The notes beneath the pieces were generated by a model that saw only the letters and a list, made by a program, of their open reading frames with translations, searched no databases and was not told the origin of the DNA. 57,812 nt of DNA from Clostridia bacterium (GTDB lineage Bacteria; Bacillota; Clostridia; Oscillospirales; CAG-272), in assembly GCA_017456985.1 (NCBI GenBank), contig JAFTIH010000028.1, positions 1 to 57,812 on the forward strand, written 5' to 3'. Both the position numbers and the translations under genes were made by a program. This document shows positions 25,341 through 33,912 of this stretch, piece after piece. How positions within the stretch are numbered: the stretch's first letter is position 1; each line of letters begins with the position of its first letter.

Positions 25341-26732
25341 ATGAAATTTGCACTTTATTTTGGAAACCGCGGCTTTATGCCCGCCGAGCTGATCGAGGGC
25401 GCACGCGCCGATATGATCAAGGCTGTTACCGACGCAGGACACGAGTATCTCGTGATGGATGAGAGTGCGACGCGCTACGGCGCCGTCGAAACGCGCGACG
25501 AGGGTAGGCTTTATCACGATTGGCTTAAATCCCACGAGGGCGAGTACGACGGTGTGATCCTTTGTATGCCCATCTTTATCGACGAAAACGGCGCGATCAC
25601 GGCGCTTCAGGATGCGGGTGTTCCCATCTTGATGCAGGCGTATCCCGACGAGATCGGTAAGATGGATTTCAAGCATCGCCGCGACGCGTATTGCGGAAAA
25701 TTCTCGGTTACGGACGTCTTCTATCAGTACCGTATTCCGTTTACGGTGATGAAGCCGCACGTGGTGCATCCGCTTTCTGCGGCGTTCCGTCAAAATCTTG
25801 ACGATTTTGCCGCCGTTTGCCGTGTGGTAAAGGGAATGAAGCGCTTTAATCTTGGGTGCATCGGCGCCAGAACGACCGCGTTCAAGACGGTGCGCTTTGA
25901 TGAGGTGACCTTGCAGCGCTATGGCATCAACGTCGAGAGCTTTGACCTTTCCGAGCTGATCTTCAAGGTCAACGCCAAGACGGATGACGACGAAAAGGTT
26001 CTGGCAAGAATGGCTCGCCTTGAGAATTACGCGGATTTCTCGCGCGTTCCTCTGCGCAACAAGCTGACGCTTGCCAAGATCTCGGTCGTAATCGACGAAT
26101 ATATCGAAGAGTACCATCTTGACGCCGTGACGCTCCGTTGCTGGAACGAGATGGAGACCATCCTGCGCGTATGCCCCTGCGTGCTCATTTCCGAGCTCAA
26201 CGACCGTGGTATCGTTTGCTCTTGTGAGATCGACTTGACGAGTGCGATCACGATGCGCGCGATGCAGCTGGCATCGGGTAAGCCCACGGCTTGCCTTGAT
26301 TGGAACAACAACTACGGTGAGGACGAAAACAAGGTCATTTTGTTCCATTGCGGTCCTGTCGCACAGTCCTTGATGGCGGAAAAGGGAACGGTCACCGAGC
26401 ACAAGATGTTCGCGAAGGGCGACCCAGGAAGCGGTTGGGGCTCCAACGAGGGCAGAATTGCCGCGTTTGATATGACCTTCTCCAACAGCTTTACAGAGGA
26501 CGGAAAATTAAAGGTTTACGTCAGCGAGGCACGCTTCACGGGTGAACCCATCGAGGGCGCGTTCTTCGGCTGCGGCGGCGTTGCGGAGATCCCCGATTTG
26601 CAGAACAAGCTGATCACCCTCGCACGCGGCGGCTTTAAGCATCATACCACGGTGGGTGTCGGACATATGAAGGACGTTTTGATTGAGGCGTTCCGAACCT
26701 ATCTCGGCTACGATATCATTGACATTGATTAA
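25341..26732 (+). CDS. L-fucose/L-arabinose isomerase family protein
   Basis: A 463-aa protein of the FucI/AraA isomerase superfamily. It has an N-terminal Rossmann-like domain (MKFALYFGNRGFMPAELIEG), a central MKRFNLGCIGARTTAFKTVR segment typical of the family, and a C-terminal SCEIDLTSAITMRAMQLASG region followed by LDWNNNYGED, which carries metal-binding acidic residues. It interconverts an aldose and a ketose ahead of the kinase encoded just upstream. Neighbours (kinase, aldolase) support a complete isomerase-kinase-aldolase route. Confidence 0.9.
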   Translation: MKFALYFGNRGFMPAELIEGARADMIKAVTDAGHEYLVMDESATRYGAVETRDEGRLYHDWLKSHEGEYDGVILCMPIFIDENGAITALQDAGVPILMQAYPDEIGKMDFKHRRDAYCGKFSVTDVFYQYRIPFTVMKPHVVHPLSAAFRQNLDDFAAVCRVVKGMKRFNLGCIGARTTAFKTVRFDEVTLQRYGINVESFDLSELIFKVNAKTDDDEKVLARMARLENYADFSRVPLRNKLTLAKISVVIDEYIEEYHLDAVTLRCWNEMETILRVCPCVLISELNDRGIVCSCEIDLTSAITMRAMQLASGKPTACLDWNNNYGEDENKVILFHCGPVAQSLMAEKGTVTEHKMFAKGDPGSGWGSNEGRIAAFDMTFSNSFTEDGKLKVYVSEARFTGEPIEGAFFGCGGVAEIPDLQNKLITLARGGFKHHTTVGVGHMKDVLIEAFRTYLGYDIIDID

Positions 26733-26744
26733 GGGGTAAAGGAA

Positions 26745-27611
26745 ATGTTAGTAGGATTAAAAGAGGTCCTTGCGGAAGGGAAAAGACGCAAGATCGCGAT
26801 CGGAAGCTTTAATACGCCCAATCTTGAGAGCATTCTCGCGGTGCTTTCGGCAGCAGAGGAGCTGAACGTCCCCGTCATCATCGCGCACGCGCAGTGTCAC
26901 GAGGATATCGCCCCCATTAACATCATCGGCAGAGTAATGATCGAGATGGCAAAGCAAAGCCGTGTCAAGGTCTGCGTGCATCTCGACCACGGTGAGGATT
27001 ATCAGTATTGTAAGCGTGCGGTGGATCTCGGCTTCACGTCGGTTATGATCGACTGCTCGACCGCCACTTACGAGGAAAACGTTGCGCAAACGGCGGCGGT
27101 CGTCGCTTATGCACACGCTCACGGTGTAGACGTGGAGGGCGAGCTTGGCGCGCTTCCGCAGCGTGAGGGCGGCGGAGAAGCAACGGTAGCCGATCCCACA
27201 GAGCTCTATACCAAGCCCGCACTCGTTCCCGATTTCGTAAAACGCACGGGTGTTGATGCGCTCGCCATTGCCTTTGGAACGGCACACGGTATTTATAAGA
27301 CCAAGCCCGTTCTGAATATGGATATCATCACCGCCGTTGCGCAAAAAACGAACGTGCCGCTCGTAATGCACGGCGGTAGCGGCATCTCGCACGCGGAGTA
27401 CCGTGAGGTCATTCGCCGCGGCATCGTGAAGATCAACTATTATTCCTATATGTCTTATGCGGGCTACCAGGCGGCAAAGGAGACCATCGAGGAAAAGGAC
27501 TCGGATTTCTTCCACAACCTCGCCTTGCGCGTGCAAAAGGAGATGCGTGAAAACGTTTACGAAACCTTGAAGGTCTTCGGAAACTTCTGGTGGCTCTCCG
27601 AGTGGGTTTGA
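26745..27611 (+). CDS. class II fructose-bisphosphate aldolase family protein
   Basis: A 288-aa zinc-dependent class II aldolase of the GatY/KbaY/FbaA type. The zinc histidines and catalytic Asp are visible in VCVHLDHGEDYQYC, FGTAHGIYKTKP and VMHGGSGISHAEY, and VKINYYSYM is the phosphate-binding strand. It cleaves a ketose phosphate to dihydroxyacetone phosphate and an aldehyde. It follows the isomerase by 12 bp in the same operon, so its substrate is probably the product of the FGGY kinase rather than glycolytic fructose bisphosphate. Confidence 0.92.
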   Translation: MLVGLKEVLAEGKRRKIAIGSFNTPNLESILAVLSAAEELNVPVIIAHAQCHEDIAPINIIGRVMIEMAKQSRVKVCVHLDHGEDYQYCKRAVDLGFTSVMIDCSTATYEENVAQTAAVVAYAHAHGVDVEGELGALPQREGGGEATVADPTELYTKPALVPDFVKRTGVDALAIAFGTAHGIYKTKPVLNMDIITAVAQKTNVPLVMHGGSGISHAEYREVIRRGIVKINYYSYMSYAGYQAAKETIEEKDSDFFHNLALRVQKEMRENVYETLKVFGNFWWLSEWV

Positions 27612-27616
27612 CCCAC

Positions 27617-27645
27617 TTGACAAAACGGTTGTTTCGTGGTAAAAT
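27617..27645 (+). promoter_or_regulatory. promoter of DUF4432 gene
   Basis: TTGACA (27617-27622) and TAAAAT (27640-27645) with a 17-bp spacer, immediately after the aldolase stop, so the epimerase-like gene can be expressed on its own. Confidence 0.7.
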
Positions 27646-27678
27646 TTCCATAGAAAAACGCAACGAAAGGATAAAACC

Positions 27679-28590
27679 ATGGACGGAAGAATTACGAACT
27701 TGGAACAGATTGCAAGCGTGCGCCGCTATACGATCACGGACGGCAAAGGCGCAGGGCTTCGCGTCATCGATTGCGATAACGGCACCATCCGCTTTCTGTT
27801 AAACGAGAGCAAGGCGCTGGATATGATGCAGCTTTATTATAAGGGGCAGAACGTTTCCTTCGTTTCTAAAAACGCCTTTACCGCAAGAGAAGTCGACTTT
27901 CTTTCCCGATTTGAGGGCGGTATGATCTACACCTGCGGACTTGACAGTGTTGGCGGACGAGAGGGACACGAGCTGCACGGAAACCTGCATAATACCCCCG
28001 CCGAGGTTTTTCGTGCAGAATGTAGCGAAAAGGGAATCGTGATCGAGGCACGCGTGCGCGTCAGTCAGCTTTTCGGAGAAAATCTCGTGCTTTGCCGCAA
28101 AGTGAGTGCCGCCGTCGGTGCAGATACGGTGACGGTGGAGGATACGCTGACGAACGAGGGACACAAGGACGCGTCCTACGCGCTTTTGTACCATATCAAC
28201 GTCGGCTACCCGATGCTTGACGAGGGCGCCGTCCTTCGCGGGGATATTCAAAACGCAGAAGCCCGCAACGACTGGGCGCAGAAGAATATTGCTACGTATC
28301 GGGAGATGTCGCTGCCCACGCCCGACGGCGAGGAAACCTGTTATTATCTGACGCTGGGGACCCCAAGCGTCACGCTGGAAAACCCGAAGCTCGGACGGAG
28401 CTTTACCGTTGCGTATTCGGGCGATGTGCTTACGCATTTTCTCGAATGGAAGAGTATGGTCAGCGGCGATTACGCGCTCGGTCTTGAGCCCACGACGACC
28501 CGCCTTGACGACGGCTTTGCCACCAAGACGCTGGGCGCAGGAGAGAGCACCTCGTTTTGCGTTTCGCTTTCGGTGCGCGATATAAAATAA
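27679..28590 (+). CDS. DUF4432 aldose-1-epimerase-like protein
   Basis: A 303-aa beta-sandwich protein of the galactose mutarotase superfamily, DUF4432 branch. Diagnostic parts are YTCGLDSVGGREGHELHGNL, containing the HGxLxNTPAE-type sugar site, LLYHINVGYPMLDEGA, and GLEPTTTRLD near the end. It probably interconverts anomers of, or binds, the sugar handled by the preceding kinase-isomerase-aldolase genes. It has its own promoter and a terminator downstream. Confidence 0.85.
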   Translation: MDGRITNLEQIASVRRYTITDGKGAGLRVIDCDNGTIRFLLNESKALDMMQLYYKGQNVSFVSKNAFTAREVDFLSRFEGGMIYTCGLDSVGGREGHELHGNLHNTPAEVFRAECSEKGIVIEARVRVSQLFGENLVLCRKVSAAVGADTVTVEDTLTNEGHKDASYALLYHINVGYPMLDEGAVLRGDIQNAEARNDWAQKNIATYREMSLPTPDGEETCYYLTLGTPSVTLENPKLGRSFTVAYSGDVLTHFLEWKSMVSGDYALGLEPTTTRLDDGFATKTLGAGESTSFCVSLSVRDIK

Positions 28591-28596
28591 GCGTCT

Positions 28597-28640
28597 TTGC
28601 CACGCACGCCTTCAAAGGGTGCGTGGCTTTTTTGTTGCTA
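28597..28640 (+). terminator. intrinsic terminator
   Basis: GCCACGCACgCC and GGGTGCGTGGC form a stem followed by TTTTTTG, closing the sugar cluster. Confidence 0.8.
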
Positions 28641-28684
28641 TATAAGATATAGAAGCCTTTTTCACAAAAAAATCGCAAAAGCCC

Positions 28685-28713
28685 TTGACAATTCTTTAAA
28701 AAAGTGATAAACT
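28685..28713 (+). promoter_or_regulatory. promoter of aspS-gat operon
   Basis: TTGACA at 28685-28690 and TAAACT at 28708-28713, spacer 17, immediately upstream of the T-box leader. Confidence 0.7.
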
Positions 28714-28715
28714 AC

Positions 28716-28968
28716 ACCTGTGAATGGCTGTGAAGGAGAGAGTACTGCGCACGATTTCATTCAGAGAGCCGTCGGACGGTGCAAAGACGGTATGGAAAGG
28801 CGCACGAAAAACACTCCCGAGCTTGCGGAAGAAGCCCGACAGGGAAGTAGAACCGCACGGAGCGTCCCGTTACGACGGAATGAAGAGGGTTGCGCACGCG
28901 CAACCAATTTGGGTGGTATCGCGGAAGATGTCTTTCGTCCCAAGTGTGGGCGGTGACATCTTTTTTCT
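28716..28968 (+). promoter_or_regulatory. T-box riboswitch upstream of aspS
   Basis: The leader has the stem I landmarks AGAGAG (28762-28767 region) and GGTGCAAAG. The T-box AATTTGGGTGGTATCGCG is at 28906-28923. The terminator stem AGATGTC/GACATCT (28926-28961) ends in T6. The 3' side of the specifier loop reads CGAAAAACAC; the best-placed codon followed by a purine is AAC (28810-28812, Asn), and no Asp codon is seen there. T-boxes sense uncharged tRNA and prevent termination. An Asn specifier would fit, because AspRS plus GatCAB makes Asn-tRNA. Confidence 0.85.
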
Positions 28969-29027
28969 TTTGCATAGCCCGCCATCTTACCGTTAAAAAT
29001 AATGCAGTTATCTATGGAGGAAACGTT

Positions 29028-30758
29028 ATGTTAAGAACGCATACCTGTAATGAACTCAGCATCGAGCATATTGGCGCAACCGTTACGCTTTGCGGTTGGG
29101 TCGATACCGTCCGCGATCACGGCGGCGTCATCTTTTTGGACCTGCGCGACCATTACGGCATTACGCAGACCGTCCTTTCGGATGACTCCCTTCTCTCGGG
29201 CGTCAGCAAGGAAACGGTGGTATCCGTTACGGGAACCGTTGCAAAGCGCGACGAGGAGACCGTTAACCCCAAGCTCGCAACGGGTCTCGTTGAGGTCAAG
29301 GTAGAGAGCCTTGAGATTCTTGGTCCTGCCAAGTTAGGTCTTCCCTTTGAGATCACCGCTTCCCGCGATACCCGCGAGGAGGTCCGCTTAAAGTACCGCT
29401 ATCTTGATTTAAGAAATCCCGCGATCCATAATAATATCATCCTGCGTGCCAAGATCCTCAGCTATCTGCGCGCACAGATGGAAAAGCTCGGCTTCCTTGA
29501 GATCCAGACGCCCATCCTGACGGCTTCCTCGCCCGAGGGCGCACGCGACTATCTCGTTCCCAGCCGTAAGCACAAGGGTAAGTTCTACGCGCTTCCGCAG
29601 GCGCCTCAGCAGTTCAAGCAGCTTTTGATGGCATCGGGCTTTGATCGCTATTTCCAGATCGCTCCCTGCTTCCGTGATGAGGATGCCCGTCAGGACCGCT
29701 CTCCCGGTGAATTTTATCAGCTCGACTTCGAGATGGCATTCGCAACCCAAGAGGATGTGTTTGCCGTAGCCGAGGAGGTCGTGTATAACACCTTCAAGAC
29801 CTTCACGGATAAGGAGGTTTCAGCGCCCCCCTTCCGTCGCATCCCCTATCTTGAATCGATGATCAAGTACGGCTCCGACAAGCCCGATCTGCGTAACCCG
29901 CTTGAGATCTGCGATCTGACGGCGTTCTTCGCGGGCGTAGATTTTCCCATCTTCAAGGGCAAGCCCGTTCGCGGTATCGTTGCGGATTGTGCAGGCAGAT
30001 CCAAGAAGTTCTTCGAGGATTCACTGAAGTTTGCTACGAGCATCGGTATGAAGGGTTTAGGTTACCTCACTCTTGCGGGTGACGAGTACAAGGGTCCTAT
30101 CGCCAAGTTCCTGTCCCCTGAGCAGAAGTTAGAGCTTCAAAAGATCACGGGCATCAAGGATGGCGAAACGGTATTCTTTATCTGCGACGCTCCCGCTGTG
30201 GTCAACCGCCTTGCAGGCGAGATCCGCACTTGGCTGGGCGAGACGCTGGATATCATCCGCCGCGACCGCTTCGAGTTCTGCTTCATCGTGGATTTCCCGA
30301 TGTACGAGTACAACGAAGAAACGAAAAAGATCGATTTTACTCACAACCCCTTCTCGATGCCTCAGGGCGGTATGGAAGCGCTTCTTACCAAGGATCCGCT
30401 TGAGATTTTTGCATACCAGTACGACATCGTTTGCAACGGTGTGGAGCTTTCCTCGGGTGCCGTGCGTAACCACAACCCCGAGATTATGAAGAAGGCGTTT
30501 GAGATCGCAGGCTATGGGGAAGAGGACGTGAAGGCGAAGTTTGGCGCCCTTTACACGGCATTCTCCTACGGTGCGCCCCCTCACGCAGGTATGGCACCCG
30601 GTGTTGACCGTATGATCATGCTCATCGCGGAGGAAGAAACCATCCGTGACGTGATTGCGTTCCCGCTTAACGGCAACGCACAGGATCTTATGATGGGTGC
30701 GCCCGGTGACGTGACCGAGCAGCAGCTGCGCGAGGTACACATTAAAGTTAGAGACTAA
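29028..30758 (+). CDS. aspS: aspartyl-tRNA synthetase
   Basis: A 576-aa class II synthetase of bacterial type. The N-terminal OB-fold anticodon domain reads VTLCGWVDTVRDHGGVIF. Motif 2 is around FRDEDARQDRSPGEFYQLD, the bacterial GAD insert is in the middle, and motif 3 is GMAPGVDRMIMLI. The start chosen is the ATG at 29028 with GGAGG just upstream; an ATG at 28890 lies inside the T-box. In bacteria that use GatCAB for Asn-tRNA, AspRS is often non-discriminating and charges tRNA-Asn with Asp. The linked gatCAB genes suggest this here. Confidence 0.97.
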   Translation: MLRTHTCNELSIEHIGATVTLCGWVDTVRDHGGVIFLDLRDHYGITQTVLSDDSLLSGVSKETVVSVTGTVAKRDEETVNPKLATGLVEVKVESLEILGPAKLGLPFEITASRDTREEVRLKYRYLDLRNPAIHNNIILRAKILSYLRAQMEKLGFLEIQTPILTASSPEGARDYLVPSRKHKGKFYALPQAPQQFKQLLMASGFDRYFQIAPCFRDEDARQDRSPGEFYQLDFEMAFATQEDVFAVAEEVVYNTFKTFTDKEVSAPPFRRIPYLESMIKYGSDKPDLRNPLEICDLTAFFAGVDFPIFKGKPVRGIVADCAGRSKKFFEDSLKFATSIGMKGLGYLTLAGDEYKGPIAKFLSPEQKLELQKITGIKDGETVFFICDAPAVVNRLAGEIRTWLGETLDIIRRDRFEFCFIVDFPMYEYNEETKKIDFTHNPFSMPQGGMEALLTKDPLEIFAYQYDIVCNGVELSSGAVRNHNPEIMKKAFEIAGYGEEDVKAKFGALYTAFSYGAPPHAGMAPGVDRMIMLIAEEETIRDVIAFPLNGNAQDLMMGAPGDVTEQQLREVHIKVRD

Positions 30759-30792
30759 TTCAAAGCCAAAAAATATTTAAGGAAGTGATCGT

Positions 30793-31074
30793 ATGAACGA
30801 AACTGTTCTGAAACGTTTGGAAAAGCTCAACCAGCTTGCCCTGACGGAGGAAGAGGAAAAAGCATTCCTCGCCTTTTACGCCGAGCAGGAGGAAGAGCAG
30901 AAGGCTCTTGCCGCCGTGAATACGGAGGAAGTGGAGCGCATGGTACACGTGATGCCCGTTTATACCGTGGTACGGGATGACGTTGTTATTAAAATGTTTG
31001 AGAGAGAAGACCTGCAAAAGGGCGCGCCCGAGACGATGGACGGCTATTGGCAGGTGCCTCGACTCGTGGAATAA
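30793..31074 (+). CDS. gatC: Asp/Glu-tRNA amidotransferase subunit C
   Basis: A 93-aa protein matching GatC in length and pattern. KLNQLALTEEEEKAFLAFYA is the N-terminal helical pair, then ERMVHVMPVYTVVRDD, and the C-terminal GYWQVPRLVE is equivalent to the usual FFxVPRVIE. GatC wraps GatA and GatB together in the transamidosome core. It lies between aspS and the gatA-like gene, 12 bp from the latter. It appears intact, in contrast to its neighbour. Confidence 0.93.
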   Translation: MNETVLKRLEKLNQLALTEEEEKAFLAFYAEQEEEQKALAAVNTEEVERMVHVMPVYTVVRDDVVIKMFEREDLQKGAPETMDGYWQVPRLVE

Positions 31075-31086
31075 GGGGGTGCCGAG

Positions 31087-32283
31087 ATGAAATATTATAT
31101 TTCTCAAAATGAAGCCGTACAGGGCGGCATCGTCCTTGACGACGTGATCCTGACCAAGGATCTCCCCACGAGTGCGGGCTCTAAAATGCTTGACGGTTAT
31201 ATGAGCCTTTTCGACGCCGAGGTCGTAAATCGTCTTACCGCAGCCGGGTACGCCGTATCGGGAAAAGCGAATATCGGTGAAATGGCGATCGACCTTTTGG
31301 GTGAGAGCTCTTACTACGGTCCCGTGACCGATGGGGACTCGCTCATCGGCGCCTCCGTTGCTCTTGTGCGCGAGGGGAAGGCGTATGCTGCCGTAGGAAT
31401 GGACGCAAACGGTACGCCCCGACGTGCCGCCGCACTGGGCGGTGGCTTTTGTATGAAGCCCACGTACGGCACGGTATCGCGCTTTGGCACGGTTTCCCTG
31501 GCTTGCTCGGGCGAGACGATCACGGTGACCGCCGCTACGTTGGATGCGGTCAAGGCGGTCCTCGATTGCCTGATCGGGCACGACGATAAGGACGGCACCT
31601 CGCTCCCCGAGGAAAAGTGCCTGCTTGCTAAGAGCGGTGCTCCTGCTACGCCCAAGCGCGTCGCGCTGGCAAAGGGACTGCTTGAGAGCACGGCGCCCGA
31701 TATGCAGGAGCGCGTGCGCTTTGTGCGTGAGACCTTTGCCAAGAATGGGATCGAGGTCGCCGAGATCGACGATAGCCTTCTTTTGACGGCGAAAGCGGCG
31801 TGGAACGTCTTGATGAGCGCCGAGCTCTGCAATAACGTTTCCCGCTACGACGGCGTGTAGTACGGCTACCGTACCAAAAATTATAAGACCATCGACGAGC
31901 TTTATACGAATAGCCGTACCGAGGCATTCGGTCCGCTACTCAAAACGGCGATCCTCTTTGGCTCGGAAACGCTCTCGACCGAGAATTATATGAAGGTGTA
32001 CGATAAAGCGCTTCGCATGCGTCGCGTGATTTCCGAGCGCCTTTGTGAGATTCTTTCCTCGTTCGACGCGATCTTGCTTCCTGCGGCTTCCAAGAGCGCC
32101 TTTACGCTCGCTGATACCGCCGCAAAGTACACACTCGCCTACGACGAAAACCTTTACACGGCACCCGCATCCATTTCGGGATTGCCCGCGATCGCCTTCG
32201 GCGGTGTTCAGCTCATCGGTAAGGCGTTCTCCGAAAACACGCTTTATGCCTTGGCAGAACTCTATGAAAAGGAGGGCAAGTGA
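31087..32283 (+). pseudogene. gatA: degenerate gatA interrupted by an in-frame TAG
   Basis: The frame is homologous to the amidase subunit GatA but is broken by TAG at 31858-31860 (codon 258) inside YDGV-stop-YGYR, where GatA normally has Arg. In-frame homology resumes at once and runs to 32283. Without the stop it would encode about 397 residues against about 485 for normal GatA. The amidase triad is lost: the Lys of IAIKDN is Asp18 (IVLDDV), the cis-Ser of GGSSGGS is Leu86 (DSLIGAS), and the nucleophile of TGGSIRQ is Thr110 (NGTPRR). Leu86 and Thr110 keep the canonical 24-residue spacing. The glutamine-rich signature is gone, while KPTYGTVSRFG remains. It cannot act as a glutaminase. TGATG overlap with gatB. 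Confidence 0.88.
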
Positions 32284-33713
32284 TGAAAGACTATGAAATC
32301 GTGATTGGACTTGAGGTCCACGTTGAGCTTGCCACCAACTCCAAGATTTTTTGTTCCTGCTCCGCAAAATTCGGCGGTGAGCAGAACGAGCACGTCTGCC
32401 CCGCGTGCTGTGGTATGCCGGGTATGCTTCCCGTGGTCAACCGCCGCGTGGTCGATCTCGGTATGACGGCGGGTATGATGCTGGGCTGTCACATCAACCG
32501 CACCACCACCTTTGATAAAAAGAGCTATTACTATCCCGATCTTCCCGGCTCCTATCAGACCACCCAGTGGTTTGCTCCCGTTGCCGTAAACGGTACGGTT
32601 GAGATTGAAACCTCGAAAGGGAAGAAGGCGATCCGCATCAAGCAGATCCATATGGAGGAGGATGCGGGTAAGCTGGTCCACGACGATTGGACGGACACCA
32701 CACTCGTTGACTTTAACCGCACGAGCGTTCCTCTGATCGAGATCGTCAGCCAGCCCGATCTTTCGAGCGCTGAGGAGGTCGTTGCCTATCTGGAGCGCCT
32801 GCGCTCGCTTTTGCGCTTTGCAAAGGTTTCCGAGTGCCGTATGGAGCAGGGCTCGATGCGTTGCGACGTCAACCTTTCCGTGCGTCCCGTCGGGCAGAAG
32901 GAATACGGCGTGCGCACCGAGATGAAGAATATGAACTCCATTTCCGCTATTGAGCGCGCCATCGCGTACGAGAGCGCCCGTCACATCGATGCCATCGAAA
33001 ACGGCACCGAGGAGCTGGTACAGGAAACGCGCCGTTGGGATGACATCAAGGGCAAGAGCTTTGCGATGCGCAACAAGGAAACGGCGGGCGATTACCGCTA
33101 TTTCCCCGATCCCAACGTGATGCCCGTGGTTATCGACGACGCTTGGTTTGACACGATCCGCGATTCGCTTCCCGAATTTCCCGAAGTCAAGCGCGTGCGC
33201 TATATCGAGGAGCTGGGACTTGGCGAGTACGATGCGGATATGCTTGTGGAAAGCCGCGCCTTCTGTGATGCCTTTGAAGCGGCGTATGCCGAGTCGGGGC
33301 TTGCCAAGGAGTCGGCAAACTGGCTCATTACCAACTGCATGAATCTGCTCAATCGCAGACAAATGACGACCGATATGCTCTCGATCAACGGCAAGGCGCT
33401 CGGCGTTCTCGTTAAGATTGTGGCAGACGGCACCGTTAGCCACGCCAACGGCAAAAAGATCCTTGAGGTAATGTTTGACGAAGACATCGACCCCAAGAAA
33501 TATGCCGAGGAGAACGGCTATATCGTGTCCAACGATACGGGCAAGATCGTCGAGGTCGTCCGTGCTGTGATCGCCGCCGACCCCAAGAGCGTTGCCGACT
33601 ATAAGAGCGGCAAGGAGAAAGCTCTGATGGCGCTCTTTGGAAAGTGTATGAAGGAGCTCAAGGGCAACTGTGACCCGCAGCTTCTGCGTGCCACGATCCT
33701 CGAAAACCTCTGA
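32283..33713 (+). CDS. gatB: Asp/Glu-tRNA amidotransferase subunit B
   Basis: A 476-aa GatB of normal length. It begins DYEIVIGLEVHVELATNSKI, has the zinc cysteines CSCSAKFG and CPACCGMPG, and carries KSYYYPDLPGSYQTTQW and HMEEDAGKL of the kinase/transamidase site. A helical and YqeY-like tail occupies about 330-476. It activates the Asp or Glu on mischarged tRNA with ATP and transfers ammonia delivered by GatA. The ATG at 32283 overlaps the gatA stop (TGATG). It seems fully functional although the adjacent gatA is not, so either another GatA or free ammonia must supply it. Confidence 0.96.
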   Translation: MKDYEIVIGLEVHVELATNSKIFCSCSAKFGGEQNEHVCPACCGMPGMLPVVNRRVVDLGMTAGMMLGCHINRTTTFDKKSYYYPDLPGSYQTTQWFAPVAVNGTVEIETSKGKKAIRIKQIHMEEDAGKLVHDDWTDTTLVDFNRTSVPLIEIVSQPDLSSAEEVVAYLERLRSLLRFAKVSECRMEQGSMRCDVNLSVRPVGQKEYGVRTEMKNMNSISAIERAIAYESARHIDAIENGTEELVQETRRWDDIKGKSFAMRNKETAGDYRYFPDPNVMPVVIDDAWFDTIRDSLPEFPEVKRVRYIEELGLGEYDADMLVESRAFCDAFEAAYAESGLAKESANWLITNCMNLLNRRQMTTDMLSINGKALGVLVKIVADGTVSHANGKKILEVMFDEDIDPKKYAEENGYIVSNDTGKIVEVVRAVIAADPKSVADYKSGKEKALMALFGKCMKELKGNCDPQLLRATILENL

Positions 33714-33717
33714 TGCC

Positions 33718-33748
33718 GAAAAGGGTGGCATCCGCCACCCTTTTCCTC
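33718..33748 (+). terminator. intrinsic terminator of aspS-gat operon
   Basis: GAAAAGGGTGGC-atc-CGCCACCCTTTTC followed by CTCTT. It lies directly before the tRNA-Leu promoter. Confidence 0.8.
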
Positions 33749-33777
33749 TTGACAAAACGGTTTTATTGTGATACAAT
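33749..33777 (+). promoter_or_regulatory. promoter of tRNA-Leu
   Basis: TTGACA (33749-33754) and TACAAT (33772-33777), spacer 17, ending 10 bp before the tRNA 5' end. Confidence 0.75.
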
Positions 33778-33787
33778 AGACAGACAC

Positions 33788-33870
33788 GCGGGCGTGGTGG
33801 AACGGTAGACACGCTGGTCTTAGGAACCAGTTCCGAAAGAGTGCAGGTTCAAGTCCTGTCGCCCGCACCA
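33788..33870 (+). tRNA. tRNA-Leu (UAG anticodon)
   Basis: An 83-nt class II tRNA with a long variable arm. The acceptor is GCGGGCG/CGCCCGC, the D arm TGGTGGAACGGTAGACACG, the anticodon stem CTGGT-CTTAGGA-ACCAG (anticodon TAG), the variable arm TTCCGAAAGAGTG, and the T loop GGTTCAAGTCC. Discriminator A and CCA are encoded. Confidence 0.97.
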
Positions 33871-33912
33871 AAGAAGAGAGAGGGGAGCCACACGGCTCCC
33901 CTCTCTCTTCTT
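33871..33912 (+). terminator. intrinsic terminator of tRNA-Leu
   Basis: AAGAAGAGAGAGGGGAGCC and GGCTCCCCTCTCTCTTCTT form a very long perfect stem around ACAC. Confidence 0.85.

Noticed and set aside
31858..31860. Reading the in-frame TAG of gatA as a recoded sense codon.
   Set aside because: TAG ends other genes here (AraC at 263, DUF4097 at 3212, tnpA at 48666), and the gatA frame has also lost its catalytic residues, so decay or a local mutation is simpler.
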